The notes under the pieces are model-generated. The model saw only the letters and a program-made list of their open reading frames with translations. It was not told the DNA's origin and made no database searches. From assembly GCF_005870025.1 (NCBI RefSeq), contig NZ_VATA01000021.1, forward strand, positions 1-64,000: a stretch of 64,000 bases of DNA, read 5' to 3'. The stretch comes from Poseidonocella sp. HB161398. Lineage in GTDB: Bacteria > Pseudomonadota > Alphaproteobacteria > Rhodobacterales > Rhodobacteraceae. The translations under genes and the position numbers were made by a program. Each line of letters begins with the position of its first letter. The first letter of the stretch is position 1. This document shows, piece by piece, positions 27,823-37,794 of the stretch.

Positions 27823-27860
27823 CGCCCCGGGACGGGCTGTCGGCGGGGCGCCTTTTTCTT
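27823..27860 (+). terminator. Rho-independent terminator after the glycosyltransferase gene
   Basis: Arms CGCCCCG (27823-27829) and CGGGGCG (27844-27850) followed by CCTTTTTCTT. This is one of the few hairpins in the window with a proper T-run and it closes the promoter-HAD-glycosyltransferase unit. Confidence 0.7.
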
Positions 27861-28383
27861 ACTCCAGGAGCCCTCACCGCCGCCCCGGGTGCCCGAGGAT
27901 GCCATCCACCAGCCGGACGGGCTCCGCCGGATCGGGCGCGGCGCAGCCGGACAGGGGCGGGGCCGTCGATCATCGCCGCCCCGGCCGTGTCCGGCATCGG
28001 CCTGCGCCAGATCGCCAAGCGCCGTCCGGGCGGTCCGGCGGGAGCGGCCAATGCGTCTGCGGTTCACCTCCAGCGCGCCCGGGCCCGAGCCTGCGGGTAC
28101 GCCTTGGTCCCGCCCGGGCGGACGCCGCGCGGGCGATGCCCGGATCGCGCGCCCCGCTGCCGCTGTGCGCCCTGATCGCGTTCTGCCGGGACTGCCCAGG
28201 GGGAGCCGGTTGCGCTGGCGAACCCGCCGGCATGTCCGCGGGCCCTGGGATCGAGGAGGAAATTTCCGGTACCGGCCGACGGCGCTTCGAGACCGGGTTT
28301 CTTCGGCCGCGCAGGAGAACAAGGGGCCAGCTTCGGGCGCCATGCCGACCGCAGCTGGAGGTCTTCAAGGCGAGCGGCCGCGC
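27861..28383. other. Gene-less GC-rich stretch
   Basis: About 520 bp between the terminator and the acyltransferase gene. Frames are open on both strands without recognisable domains, starts or repeats. It has the same look as the other decayed stretches in this window; I see no specific structure. Confidence 0.5.
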
Positions 28384-29094
28384 TCAGCGCTTCAGCGCCG
28401 CCTCGCAGCGCGCCACCTCGGCATCGAGCGCGGCGTCGAGCCTGCGGCAGGCGGCCTCGACCGCCTCCTCGCCGAGCTCGTCCCGGCCGATGGAGAGCGG
28501 CGGCCCGGCCGACATCACGCCGCGGCCCCAGGGCAGGGGCAGCACGAAACGGTCCCAGCTCGGCAGCCGGATCGCCGGGCGCGCGGCATAGCCCAGGGGC
28601 ACGATCGGCACGCCCGAGAGCCCCGCGAGGATGATGGCGCCGGGCTTCGAGCGCTCCGGCGGGCCCATCGGACCGTCCGGCGTCATGCCCAGCGTGCCGC
28701 CTGCGCGCAGCTCGTGCAGCGCGGCGCGCAGCGAGCCGGTCTTGCTGCGCGAGGTCTGCAGCAGGATCGGCTCGAAGCCGACGGCGCGCAGGAGCTCGGC
28801 GATGATCTGCCCGTCGGCATGGTCCGAAACCAGCACCTTGGCCTTGCGGCCGATCAGCGGCCCGACGAAGGGCGTGCAGGCCAGCCGCGCGTGCCAGGCG
28901 CAGAAGATCATCGGATCGCGGTTGCCCTCGGGCCCCCAGGCGTCGAGCCCGAGATACTGCCAGCGCGTCGTGCGCTCGACGAAGCGGATGTAGCGGGCAT
29001 AGCCGTTGCGCACCGCCCGCTGGACGCGGGGATTGCGCTGGATGCGGACCTCCAGGCGGCGCAGGCGCTTCTGCAGGGGGGAGCGCTTGGCCAT
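28384..29094 (-). CDS. Lysophospholipid acyltransferase family protein (DUF374)
   Basis: A 236-residue protein of the DUF374 acyltransferase group, related to LpxL/PlsC folds. Characteristic segments are PMIFCAWHARLACTPF (HxR-type acyltransferase motif), KVLVSDHADGQIIAELLRAV, GTLGMTPDGPMGPPE and PLGYAARPAIRLPSWDRFVL. The substrate is probably a lipid A or lipid-linked precursor; this is inferred from the family. The ATG at 29094 sits 2 bp after the stop of the upstream gene (TGAGCATG), so the pair is likely co-translated. The frame is open far upstream but out of family. Confidence 0.85.
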   Translation of the reverse strand: MAKRSPLQKRLRRLEVRIQRNPRVQRAVRNGYARYIRFVERTTRWQYLGLDAWGPEGNRDPMIFCAWHARLACTPFVGPLIGRKAKVLVSDHADGQIIAELLRAVGFEPILLQTSRSKTGSLRAALHELRAGGTLGMTPDGPMGPPERSKPGAIILAGLSGVPIVPLGYAARPAIRLPSWDRFVLPLPWGRGVMSAGPPLSIGRDELGEEAVEAACRRLDAALDAEVARCEAALKR

Positions 29095-29096
29095 GC

Positions 29097-29609
29097 TCAG
29101 CGACCGGGGTCGATCTCCGTGATCTCGGGATAGGCGGCGCGGATCAGGTCCGCCTGGGCGTCGGTGTCGATGCGGGCGAAATGCCAGTCGCCGTCTTCCA
29201 GGATGGCGATGGTGCGGGTATCGAATCGCACGCGCTGGCCGGAATAGATCGAGGTGCCGGTCAGCCGCACCACGCCCCAGGTCAGCCCGCCGGCATCGTC
29301 GAGCATCACGCCCGAGACATCCGCGGCCACGTCCTTGGGCTGCGAGGTCTTGCCGAAGGCCTTGGTCTGCTCGACCAGCGTGTCGCGGATCAGCTTCGGC
29401 GGGGTCATCGCCTGCTGCGCGACGCTGGGGATCACCCGCTCGGGCAGGGCGTCGATCACCCGGGCGGCGCGGTTCTTCTCGGTGTTGCGGGCGAAGGCGG
29501 TGGCGTCCTTCTGGAGGCTCTTCAGCTCCTCCGCGCTCGGTGCGCGCTCGGCTTGGGCCAGCCCGGCGAAACAGGCGAGGGCGGCGGCGAGAAGGACGGA
29601 AAGGCGCAT
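29097..29609 (-). CDS. Exported hypothetical protein
   Basis: A 170-residue protein with a clear signal peptide (MRLSVLLAAALACFAGLAQA, cleavage after AQA). The mature part is soluble: helical at first (ELKSLQKDATAFARNTEKNR), then a beta-rich half (GGLTWGVVRLTGTSIYSGQR, FDTRTIAILEDGDWHFARI). No family is recognised. It precedes and is coupled to the acyltransferase gene, hinting at an envelope role. AGGAG lies ten bases before the start. Confidence 0.75.
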   Translation of the reverse strand: MRLSVLLAAALACFAGLAQAERAPSAEELKSLQKDATAFARNTEKNRAARVIDALPERVIPSVAQQAMTPPKLIRDTLVEQTKAFGKTSQPKDVAADVSGVMLDDAGGLTWGVVRLTGTSIYSGQRVRFDTRTIAILEDGDWHFARIDTDAQADLIRAAYPEITEIDPGR

Positions 29610-29766
29610 GACGGACTGGCTCCTGCAGGGGGTCGGTTGGGCGGAAGCTAGCCAAAGCCCCGCCGGGGGGCAAGCTGGCCGGGCGCAGGCTCCGTGACGC
29701 AGGGCCGGCATTGGCTGGCTTCCGCCGGGCCGAGCCGCTAGGGAGGAGGCAACACGGAGTGCACCC

Positions 29767-30555
29767 ATGAGCATCAAGATCGCCACCTGGAACATCAACT
29801 CGGTCCGGCTCCGGCAGGGGCTGGTGCAGCGCCTGCTGTCGGAACACGCGCCCGACGTGCTGTGCCTGCAGGAATGCAAATGCCCGGAAGACAAATTCCC
29901 CTACGAGGCCTTCGCCGAAATGGGCTGGTCGCATGCCGCGGTGCGCGGCGAGAAGGGCTATAACGGCGTCGCCATCCTGTCGCGCCTGCCGCTGGAGCCG
30001 GTGCCGCATCGCGACGTGCTCGACCGCGGCGACACCCGCCACGTGGCGGCGAAGCTGCCGAACGGCGTGACGATCCACAATTTCTACATCCCCGCGGGCG
30101 GCGACGTGCCGGACCGCGAGGTGAACGAGAAATTCGGCCACAAGCTCGACTTCCTGTCGGACCTGACGGCCTGGTTCGTGGATCACAAGCCGCAGAAATC
30201 CATCCTGGTGGGCGATCTGAACATCGCCCCGCGCGAGGATGACGTCTGGAGCCACAAGCAGCTCTTGAAGATCGTCAGCCACACGCCGGTGGAGACCTCG
30301 ATGCTGGCCGATCTGATGGCGGCCGGGGACTGGGTCGACGTCACGCGCCAGGACATCCCCGAGGGCAAGCTCTATTCCTGGTGGTCCTACCGCGCCCGCG
30401 ACTGGTCGGCGGCGGACAAGGGCCGCAGGCTCGACCATGTCTGGGCGACGGCCGACCTGGCGCCCGCGATGGGCGGCAGCGAGGTGCTGCGCGAGGCCCG
30501 CGGCTGGGAGCAGCCCTCGGACCACGCACCGGTCTTCGCGCGCATCGACGGCTGA
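29767..30555 (+). CDS. xth: Exodeoxyribonuclease III
   Basis: AP endonuclease and 3' exonuclease of base-excision repair. All Xth motifs are present in the 262 residues: KIATWNINSVRLRQ at the N-terminus, LCLQECKCPEDKFP (metal Glu), GYNGVAILSR, VGDLNIAPREDDVW, and the C-terminal RLDHVWAT and SDHAPVFARI with the catalytic His. The start follows CGGAG. It lies upstream of, but probably separate from, the thioredoxin-TPR gene, which has its own promoter-like sequence. Confidence 0.95.
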   Translation: MSIKIATWNINSVRLRQGLVQRLLSEHAPDVLCLQECKCPEDKFPYEAFAEMGWSHAAVRGEKGYNGVAILSRLPLEPVPHRDVLDRGDTRHVAAKLPNGVTIHNFYIPAGGDVPDREVNEKFGHKLDFLSDLTAWFVDHKPQKSILVGDLNIAPREDDVWSHKQLLKIVSHTPVETSMLADLMAAGDWVDVTRQDIPEGKLYSWWSYRARDWSAADKGRRLDHVWATADLAPAMGGSEVLREARGWEQPSDHAPVFARIDG

Positions 30556-30588
30556 GGCGCAGCGTCGAAAATCCGCGCGAGCCGCCCC

Positions 30589-30617
30589 TTGGACTCGCGC
30601 GGCATTCTGCGCATATA
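30589..30617 (+). promoter_or_regulatory. Putative promoter of the thioredoxin-TPR gene
   Basis: TTGGAC at 30589-30594, 17-bp spacer, CATATA at 30612-30617. The 11-mer GCATATAGTGC at the -10 is identical to the one at the thyX promoter. Confidence 0.45.
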
Positions 30618-30649
30618 GTGCCCAACAACGCGAAAGCTGGGGACCACCA

Positions 30650-31564
<915 letters not shown>

Positions 31565-31590
31565 GCCGCGCTCGGGACTATCATCGGATC

Positions 31591-32238
31591 ATGTTTTCAG
31601 CTGCTGACCTGCCGTCCACGATCCCGGTCTTCCCGCTGCCCGGGGCGCTGCTGCTGCCCCGGGCGCGGCTTCCGCTGCATATCTTCGAGCCGCGCTACCT
31701 GGCGATGCTCGACGACACTCTCAAGACGTCGCACCGGCTGATCGGGATGATCCAGCCGGCCGAGGCGCCGGGCGGCAAGGAGAAGAGCCTGCACGCGATC
31801 GGCTGCGCCGGGCGCGTCACCGGCTTCTCCGAGACCGAGGACGGGCGCTACATGATCACCCTCTCGGGGATCTCGCGCTTCCGCATCCTGAAAGAGGCCT
31901 CGGGCTTCACCGCCTATCGCCGCATGGATGTCAGCTGGGGCGGCTTCGACCGCGACCTCGGCCCGGCCGAGACCGACCTGCGCTTCGACCGGCCGAGCTT
32001 CCTGGCGCTCCTGGGGCGGTATTTCGACCAGGCCGGGCTCTCCACCGACTGGGGCAGCCTGAAGGAGGCCGAGAACGAGCTTCTGATCAACTCGCTCTCG
32101 ATGCTCTGCCCGTTCGATTCCGAGGACAAGCAGGCGCTGCTCGAGGCGCCCTCGCTGACCACCCGGCGCGAGACGCTGGTGACGCTGATCGAATTCGCGC
32201 TGCGCGGCGGCGGCGGCGGCGAGGAGCTGATGCAGTGA
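31591..32238 (+). CDS. LON substrate-binding (PUA-like) domain protein
   Basis: A 215-residue stand-alone Lon N-domain protein without ATPase or protease domains. Segments are [54 protein letters not shown] and [20 protein letters not shown]. Such proteins are widespread in Alphaproteobacteria next to the thioredoxin-TPR gene; a role in protein quality control is suggested by the neighbourhood but not demonstrated. The gap to the upstream gene is 26 bp, and the 3' end overlaps the next start (GTGA). Confidence 0.85.
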   Translation: MFSAADLPSTIPVFPLPGALLLPRARLPLHIFEPRYLAMLDDTLKTSHRLIGMIQPAEAPGGKEKSLHAIGCAGRVTGFSETEDGRYMITLSGISRFRILKEASGFTAYRRMDVSWGGFDRDLGPAETDLRFDRPSFLALLGRYFDQAGLSTDWGSLKEAENELLINSLSMLCPFDSEDKQALLEAPSLTTRRETLVTLIEFALRGGGGGEELMQ

Positions 32239-32432
32239 GCGAGGCGCCGAAGGATCCGCAGCCGCTGCTTGACCGGCGGGTTCTGGAGGCGCTGGTCTGC
32301 CCGCGCACCCAGGCGACGCTGATCTACGATGCCGAGCGGCAGGAGCTGATCTCGCGCGCGGCCGGGCTTGCCTTCCCGATCCGCAACGGCATTCCGATCA
32401 TGCTGATCGACGAGGCGCGCGAGCTGGACTAG
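32235..32432 (+). CDS. Trm112-family small protein (UPF0434)
   Basis: A 65-residue zinc-ribbon-type protein of the YcaR/Trm112 family: [36 protein letters not shown] and a final DEARELD. Only one Cys of the usual ribbon remains (VCPRT), as in many bacterial members. Eukaryotic Trm112 activates methyltransferases; the bacterial role is unclear. The GTG start overlaps the LON-domain gene by 4 bp. Confidence 0.88.
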   Translation: MSEAPKDPQPLLDRRVLEALVCPRTQATLIYDAERQELISRAAGLAFPIRNGIPIMLIDEARELD

Positions 32433-32496
32433 CGCGCTCTGGACACCCTATCTGATGTGGGTATAGTCACGTGTCCCGCAAGATATGGAGAATCCC

Positions 32497-33279
32497 ATGC
32501 TCGTCACCGTCTCCCCCGCAAAGAAGCTCGACTGGACAGATCCGGGCATCGCCGAGGTGACGGAGCCGCGCTTCCTGGAGGATGCGGCCTATCTGGCGGG
32601 CGTGGCGGCGGAGCTGTCGGTGGCCGAGCTGCGCAAGCTGATGTCGATCAGCGAGCCGCTGGCCAAGCTGAACCGCGACCGGTTCCGCAGCTACCGCGCG
32701 GAGACGCCGGAGGATGCCCGCCCGGCGGTCCGCGCCTTTGCCGGGGACACCTATCAGGGGCTCGAGGCGAAGACGCTCGACGCCGATGCGCAGCACTGGG
32801 CGCGCGGCCATCTGCGGCTGCTGTCGGGGCTCTACGGCCTCTTGCGCCCCTTCGACCTGATCCAGCCCTACCGGCTGGAAATGGGCAGCCGGCTGAAGAC
32901 CAGGGCCGGGAAGAACCTCTACGAATACTGGGGTCCGCGGATCGCCGAGGCGCTGAATGCCGATGCCGAGGAGGCAGGCGCGAAGATGCTCGTGAACTGC
33001 GCCTCGGTCGAGTATTTCAGCGCGGTCGACACGCAGGCGCTGGCGCTTCCGGTGGTGACGCCGGTCTTCCTCGAGGAGAAGAACGGCGCGGCGCAGGTGA
33101 TCAGCTTCCACGCCAAGCGCGCCCGTGGCGCGATGGCCCGCTATGTCATGGAGAACCGCATCGACAGCCTCGAGGGGCTGACGGCCTTCGACACCGGCGG
33201 CTACCGCTTCCAGCCGGGCGAGAGCACGGCGGAGCGACCGGTCTTCCTGCGTGCCGCCGAGGCGGCCGCGGCGGCCTGA
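32497..33279 (+). CDS. yaaA: Peroxide-stress protein YaaA (UPF0246)
   Basis: A 260-residue DUF328/YaaA protein, linked in E. coli to lowering free iron during hydrogen peroxide stress. Recognised segments are LVTVSPAKKLDW at the start, AFAGDTYQGLEAKTLD, LRLLSGLYGLLRPFDLIQPY, GKNLYEYWGPRIAEAL and VISFHAKRARGAMARYV. The ATG at 32497 is preceded by GGAG at 7 bp; the earlier ATG at 32485 lies inside that ribosome-binding site. It is convergent, with no gap, with the histidine kinase gene. Confidence 0.93.
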   Translation: MLVTVSPAKKLDWTDPGIAEVTEPRFLEDAAYLAGVAAELSVAELRKLMSISEPLAKLNRDRFRSYRAETPEDARPAVRAFAGDTYQGLEAKTLDADAQHWARGHLRLLSGLYGLLRPFDLIQPYRLEMGSRLKTRAGKNLYEYWGPRIAEALNADAEEAGAKMLVNCASVEYFSAVDTQALALPVVTPVFLEEKNGAAQVISFHAKRARGAMARYVMENRIDSLEGLTAFDTGGYRFQPGESTAERPVFLRAAEAAAAA

Positions 33280-35499
33280 TCAGCCGGGCGCCTCTTCGGG
33301 GCGGTCGATCTCGATCCCCTCGGGCACATGGGCGCGGATGCGGTCCAGGATCTCCTGCCGGCGCAGCGGCTTCGTCAGGTAGAAATCCAGCCCCGCCTCC
33401 AGGATGCCCTGGTCGTCGCCCTCCATCGCATGGGCGGTCAGCGCACAGATCGGCGTGCGCTCCAGCCCGTCCCTGGCCTCGATCTCGCGGATCCTGCGGG
33501 TCGCCTCCTTGCCGTCCATCTGCGGCATGGAGATGTCCATGAAGACCAGATGCGGCGCGACGCTGCGGAAGAGCTCCACCGCCTCGATGCCGTCATTGGC
33601 GAAGGTCACGTCGAGATCGAGCTGCTTGATCATCTTCGAGAAGACGAGCTGATTGGTCTTGTTGTCCTCGGCGGCCAGGAGGCGCATCCGCGGCCGCGCT
33701 GCCGGGGCCGGGCGCGCGGCGGCGGCGCTGATCGCATCGGCGAGCTCGTGCAGCCGCAGATGCAGGTCGCGCCGCAGCATCGGCTTCTGCACCACGGCGA
33801 AGATGCCCTGCAGATCGGCCTCGTGGGCGTCGAGATGCGAGGGATTGGCGGTCATCAGGATCACCGGATTGGCGCCGCCCTTGGCGCGCAGCCGCGCGGC
33901 GAAGGCCAGCCCGTCCATCTCGGCCATGTCATTGTCGAAGAGCACCAGGTCGAAGCGGCCGGGATCGTCGTTCAGCGCGGCCATGGCCGAGCGGTAGGTC
34001 GCGACCCGCAGCCCCATCGCGGTCAGCTGCTTCTCCAGGATCATCCGGTTGATCGGCAGGTCGTCCACCACCATCGCCGAGTGCAGCCCGCCGGGCAGGG
34101 AGAAATCCGTTGCCACCGGCGGCTCGACCTCGGGGATGGTCAGCTGGAAGCCGAAGCAGCTGCCCTCGCCGGGGACCGAGTCGACCCAGATCTCGCCGCC
34201 CATCATGCCGACCAGCTGCTGGGTGATCGCGAGGCCCAGCCCGGTGCCCTCGAACTTGCGGTTCCGCTCGTCCTCGACCTGGCTGAACTCGCCGAAGATC
34301 AGCCCCAGCTTGTCCGCGGCGATGCCGATGCCGGTATCCTCCACCGTGACATGCAGGTTGAAGAACGGCCCGTCCTCCTGATGGTAGCCGGTGACGCGGA
34401 CCAGCACATGGCCGGTGACGGTGAACTTGACGGCATTGCCGATCAGGTTGGTCAGGATCTGCCGGATCCGGCCGGGATCGGCGACGAAGCGGGTCGGCAG
34501 GAACATGTCGTAATCGACCAGCAGGTCGAGCCCCTTCTCTCCGGCGGAGGATTGCAGCAGCACCAGGATCTCGTGGATCGCGCGCTCCAGGTCGAAGGGC
34601 TCGGGGTGCAGGACCAGCTTCTCCGCTTCGATCTTGGAATAGTCGAGCACGTCGTTGATGATGACCAGAAGCGCCTCGGCCGAGTTCTTGATGGTCTCGG
34701 CATAGAGCCGCTGCTCCTCGTCGAGATCGCTTTCGATCAGCAGGTCCGACATGCCGACGACGCCATTCATCGGCGTGCGGATCTCGTGGCTCATATTGGC
34801 CAGGAAGGCGGCCTTGGCCCGCGCCGCGGCCTCGGCGCGCTGGCGGGCATCCTCGATCTCGCGCTCGTAGCGGATCGTGTCGGTGATATCGAGCACCAGG
34901 CTGACCAGGTCGCCATCCTGGCCGCGCCGGTCCATCAGCTTCACATAGGTGTCGTTCCACAGCCGCAGCACCATCGGCTCGATCCGGTCGCCGTGCCAGC
35001 GTTCCAGCATCATGTCGAGCCAGCTTCCCGGCGTCTCGGCGCCGATATCGACCACGCCCTCGTCGACCAGCAGCTGCAATAGCTCGCCATAGGTGATGCC
35101 CGGGCGGATGCCGTCGAGCCCGTCGAAAAGCGACAGGTAGGCGCGGTTGGCGATCAGCAGCTGGTCGCGGCGGTTGAAGACGGCGAACCCGTCCTGGATG
35201 GTTTCCAGCGCGTCCCAGAGCCGCCGTTCGGCGACGGTCGCCTGGCGGTGGGCGCGTTCCAGGTCCTTCTGTGCCTGGCTGGCCTGGCCCTTCAGCGCCG
35301 CCGCCTCCGAGCGGACCTCGCGCACTTCGCGGCGCTGCTGCAGGATCTCGTCGGTCAGCTGGCGGGCATGCATCCCGAGGCGCCGGTTGGCGCGGGTCAG
35401 TTCGGCATGCTTCGACTCGAGCAGCTGTTCGGCGGCCAGCCGAGCGCGCCGCTCGGTAGCCAGCATTTCCTGCAAGCTGGGATTCGGGGCCTTCTTCAT
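33280..35499 (-). CDS. Hybrid sensor histidine kinase with two receiver domains
   Basis: 739 residues: an N-terminal coiled coil (about residues 1-90), a PAS-like domain ([40 protein letters not shown]), HisKA with phospho-acceptor His in [20 protein letters not shown], HATPase_c (N box [14 protein letters not shown]1 [13 protein letters not shown]2 [16 protein letters not shown]), then two receivers ([12 protein letters not shown] with [13 protein letters not shown], and [11 protein letters not shown] with [12 protein letters not shown]). No transmembrane segment is seen, so it is probably cytosolic. No response-regulator or Hpt partner is adjacent. The start is the ATG at 35499 after GAGG; 35505 is an alternative. 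Confidence 0.93.
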   Translation of the reverse strand: MKKAPNPSLQEMLATERRARLAAEQLLESKHAELTRANRRLGMHARQLTDEILQQRREVREVRSEAAALKGQASQAQKDLERAHRQATVAERRLWDALETIQDGFAVFNRRDQLLIANRAYLSLFDGLDGIRPGITYGELLQLLVDEGVVDIGAETPGSWLDMMLERWHGDRIEPMVLRLWNDTYVKLMDRRGQDGDLVSLVLDITDTIRYEREIEDARQRAEAAARAKAAFLANMSHEIRTPMNGVVGMSDLLIESDLDEEQRLYAETIKNSAEALLVIINDVLDYSKIEAEKLVLHPEPFDLERAIHEILVLLQSSAGEKGLDLLVDYDMFLPTRFVADPGRIRQILTNLIGNAVKFTVTGHVLVRVTGYHQEDGPFFNLHVTVEDTGIGIAADKLGLIFGEFSQVEDERNRKFEGTGLGLAITQQLVGMMGGEIWVDSVPGEGSCFGFQLTIPEVEPPVATDFSLPGGLHSAMVVDDLPINRMILEKQLTAMGLRVATYRSAMAALNDDPGRFDLVLFDNDMAEMDGLAFAARLRAKGGANPVILMTANPSHLDAHEADLQGIFAVVQKPMLRRDLHLRLHELADAISAAAARPAPAARPRMRLLAAEDNKTNQLVFSKMIKQLDLDVTFANDGIEAVELFRSVAPHLVFMDISMPQMDGKEATRRIREIEARDGLERTPICALTAHAMEGDDQGILEAGLDFYLTKPLRRQEILDRIRAHVPEGIEIDRPEEAPG

Positions 35500-35573
35500 C
35501 CGCATCCTCGGGGGCTTCCGGCGGAAATCCTTAATCGCGGGGGATGAACAGAGGCTGAACGGCAGCGGGGGCA

Positions 35574-35594
35574 GGGCGGGGAGCGGCCCCGCCC
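35574..35594. terminator. Hairpin between thiolase and histidine kinase genes
   Basis: GGGCGGGG-AGCGG-CCCCGCCC, 8-bp arms, 10 bp after the thiolase stop on the minus strand. No T-run follows. It probably marks the thiolase mRNA end and separates it from the kinase gene downstream. Confidence 0.45.
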
Positions 35595-35603
35595 GCCCGG
35601 AAA

Positions 35604-36785
35604 TCAGGCGGCGATGCGCTCGATCGCCAGCGCGATGCCCTGGCCGCCGCCGATGCACATCGTGGCCAGGCCGCGCGTGCCGCCGGTGCGCTCCAGCTCG
35701 TAGAGCAGCTTGACGAGGATGATCGCCCCGGTCGCGCCCACCGGATGGCCGAGCGCGATGGCGCCGCCATTGGGGTTCACCTTCGCCGCGTCGAAGCCCA
35801 GCCCGCGGCTGACCGCCAGCGCCTGGGCGGCAAAGGCCTCGTTCGATTCGATCACGTCGAAATCCGCGGCCGAGAGCCCGGTGCGCGCCAGCAGCTTCTC
35901 CACCGCCGGGACCGGGCCGATGCCCATCACCTCGGGGCGCACGCCGGCATGGGCATAGCCGAGGATCCGCGCCTTCGGCATCAGCCCGGCCTTCGCCGCC
36001 GCCTCCGCCGAGGCCAGCACCACCGCGCCCGCGCCGTCATTGAGCCCCGAGGCATTCCCGGCCGTCACCGACCCGTCCTTGCGGAAGGCCGGCCGCAGCC
36101 CGGCCAGCTTCTCCAGCGTGGTCGCCTTTGGATGCTCGTCGGTGTCGAAGGCGATTTCCTCGCGCCTGACCTTCACCTTGACCGGCACGATCTGCTCGCG
36201 GAACCGGCCCTCGGCGATGGCGCGGCCCGCGCGCTCCTGGCTTTCCAGCGCGAAGGCGTCCTGGTCCTCGCGGCTGATCTGGTGCTCTGCGGCGACATTC
36301 TCGGCGGTGATGCCCATATGGCCGGTGCCGAAGGGGCAGGTGAGGGCGCCGACCATCATGTCCTGCATGGCCATGTCGCCCATCTTCTGTCCCCAGCGCA
36401 CCGCCTGGCTGGAATAGGGCGCGCGGCTCATGCTCTCGGCGCCGCCCGCCAGGCCGAATTCGGCGTCGCCCAGGGCAATCGACTGGATCACCGAGACCGC
36501 CGCCTGCAGCCCCGAGCCGCAGAGCCGGTTGACGTTCATCGCCGGCGTGCCCTCGGGAATGCCCGCCTCCATCGCGGCGGCGCGCGACAGGTACATGTCG
36601 CGGGCCTCGGTATTGATGACATGGCCCATGGCCACATGGCCGATCTGCCCCGGCTCCACGCCCGCGCGCTCCATCGCGGCGCTGGCGGCAATGGCGCCGA
36701 GCTTGATCGGCGCGGTGCCCGCCAGGCTGCCGCCGAAGCCGCCGATGGCGGTGCGCGCCCCGCCCAGGATGACGATCTCTTCCAT
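35604..36785 (-). CDS. Acetyl-CoA C-acyltransferase (thiolase)
   Basis: A 393-residue thiolase, most like acetyl-CoA acetyltransferases (AtoB/PhaA). The acyl-accepting Cys is in [18 protein letters not shown] near residue 91. The C-terminal half has [31 protein letters not shown] and the second active-site Cys in [15 protein letters not shown]. It could serve PHB synthesis or beta-oxidation; no phaB or phaC is adjacent, so the direction is open. The start follows GGAGG and is 16 bp from the divided neighbour's stop, with the phosphoesterase gene upstream on the same strand. Confidence 0.92.
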   Translation of the reverse strand: MEEIVILGGARTAIGGFGGSLAGTAPIKLGAIAASAAMERAGVEPGQIGHVAMGHVINTEARDMYLSRAAAMEAGIPEGTPAMNVNRLCGSGLQAAVSVIQSIALGDAEFGLAGGAESMSRAPYSSQAVRWGQKMGDMAMQDMMVGALTCPFGTGHMGITAENVAAEHQISREDQDAFALESQERAGRAIAEGRFREQIVPVKVKVRREEIAFDTDEHPKATTLEKLAGLRPAFRKDGSVTAGNASGLNDGAGAVVLASAEAAAKAGLMPKARILGYAHAGVRPEVMGIGPVPAVEKLLARTGLSAADFDVIESNEAFAAQALAVSRGLGFDAAKVNPNGGAIALGHPVGATGAIILVKLLYELERTGGTRGLATMCIGGGQGIALAIERIAA

Positions 36786-36800
36786 GGGTGCTCCTCCCGT

Positions 36801-37661
36801 TTACCCCACGGTCACGATAGCGATTTCGGGGGGCACGCCAATCCTCAAGGGGATGCCGGAATAGCCGATGCCGCGGCAGACGACCAGGTGGTTGCCGTTT
36901 TCGCGGATATGGCCGCCGACATAGCGGCTTCCGTAGACGGAGGGCACCGACGGGGTGCGGCCGAAGAGCTTGATCTGCCCGCCATGGGTATGGCCGCTGA
37001 TCTGCAGGAAGGCGCGGGGGTCGGCTTCGGCGAAATAGTCGGGCTCATGCGCCAGGTGGATCGCTGGGGCGCCCTCGGGCACGGCGGCAAAGGCCGCTTC
37101 GGCGTCGAGATAGCTGGTGAAGGCCGGGCCCTGGCCGCCGGAGCGGCGATGGCGGCGGGCACGCTGGCTGTCGCTGCCGACCAGCCAGAAGCCGGTGTCG
37201 CCATGGGGGATGTGCCGCGCCTCGTTGCGCAGGAGCGGCAGGCCGGCGGCGGCATGCGCCTCGATCACCGAATTGCGCAGGTGGTCGGTGTCGCGGGCGA
37301 GGTCGCAATCGGCCCAGTCGTGATTGCCGAGGATCGACCAGACGCCGAGCGGCGCGCGGAGCCCCGCCAGCAGCGGCAGGATGTCGGTGGCCGGGACGAA
37401 GCGCGAGAAGGCCCACATGTTGCGGTCGAGCAGCAGGTCGCCCGGCAGCAGGACGATGTCGGGGGCGAGTGCATTCACCTGCTCGACGATCCGCGCGACC
37501 AGATCCAGCGTCACCCAGGGGGCGCCGACATGCAGATCCGAGATTACCGCCGCGCGCATCCGCGGCAGGGTCCAGCGGGGATCCGCGACCTCGTAGGTCA
37601 CGGTACGGGGCAGGCGGCGGATGGCGAACCATCCGCGGGCCGGGCGGCTGCGGCGGGTCAT
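36801..37661 (-). CDS. Metallophosphoesterase (YaeI-like)
   Basis: A 286-residue calcineurin-type phosphoesterase. Metal-binding motifs are AVISDLHVGAPW (DxH), IVLLPGDLLLDRN (GD), WSILGNHDWADC (GNHD), IHLAHEPDYF and ISGHTHGGQIKLFG (GHTHxGQ). The order and the YGSRYVGGHIRENGNHLVVC tail match the YaeI/UDP-diacylglucosamine-hydrolase-like group. The N-terminus is basic and not a clear signal peptide. The start at 37661 follows AAGG. It is read just upstream of the thiolase gene on the same strand. Confidence 0.88.
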   Translation of the reverse strand: MTRRSRPARGWFAIRRLPRTVTYEVADPRWTLPRMRAAVISDLHVGAPWVTLDLVARIVEQVNALAPDIVLLPGDLLLDRNMWAFSRFVPATDILPLLAGLRAPLGVWSILGNHDWADCDLARDTDHLRNSVIEAHAAAGLPLLRNEARHIPHGDTGFWLVGSDSQRARRHRRSGGQGPAFTSYLDAEAAFAAVPEGAPAIHLAHEPDYFAEADPRAFLQISGHTHGGQIKLFGRTPSVPSVYGSRYVGGHIRENGNHLVVCRGIGYSGIPLRIGVPPEIAIVTVG

Positions 37662-37718
37662 GAAGGAACCTTCTGCTCGATGACCGGGACCATCTGCCTT
37701 CCCGCAGCGGAAGACAAG

Positions 37719-37767
37719 AGGGCCCCGGCCCCCCGCGGTGGGATGTCCCGCGGGGGCCCGGGGCCCT
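37719..37767 (-). terminator. Strong terminator hairpin after serA
   Basis: Two roughly 20-bp GC-rich arms (37719-37738 and 37747-37767) pair almost perfectly around an 8-nt loop, 27 bp past the serA stop. On the minus strand it is followed by CTCTTGTCTTCC, mildly T-rich. This is the most stable hairpin noticed in the window and should end the serC-serA transcript. Confidence 0.7.
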
Positions 37768-37794
37768 GTCAACTTGCCGTCCGGCCGGCTGTCG

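Noticed and set aside
33328-35082. 584-codon plus-strand frame
   Set aside because: Antisense to the hybrid histidine kinase, whose domains are complete and in order.
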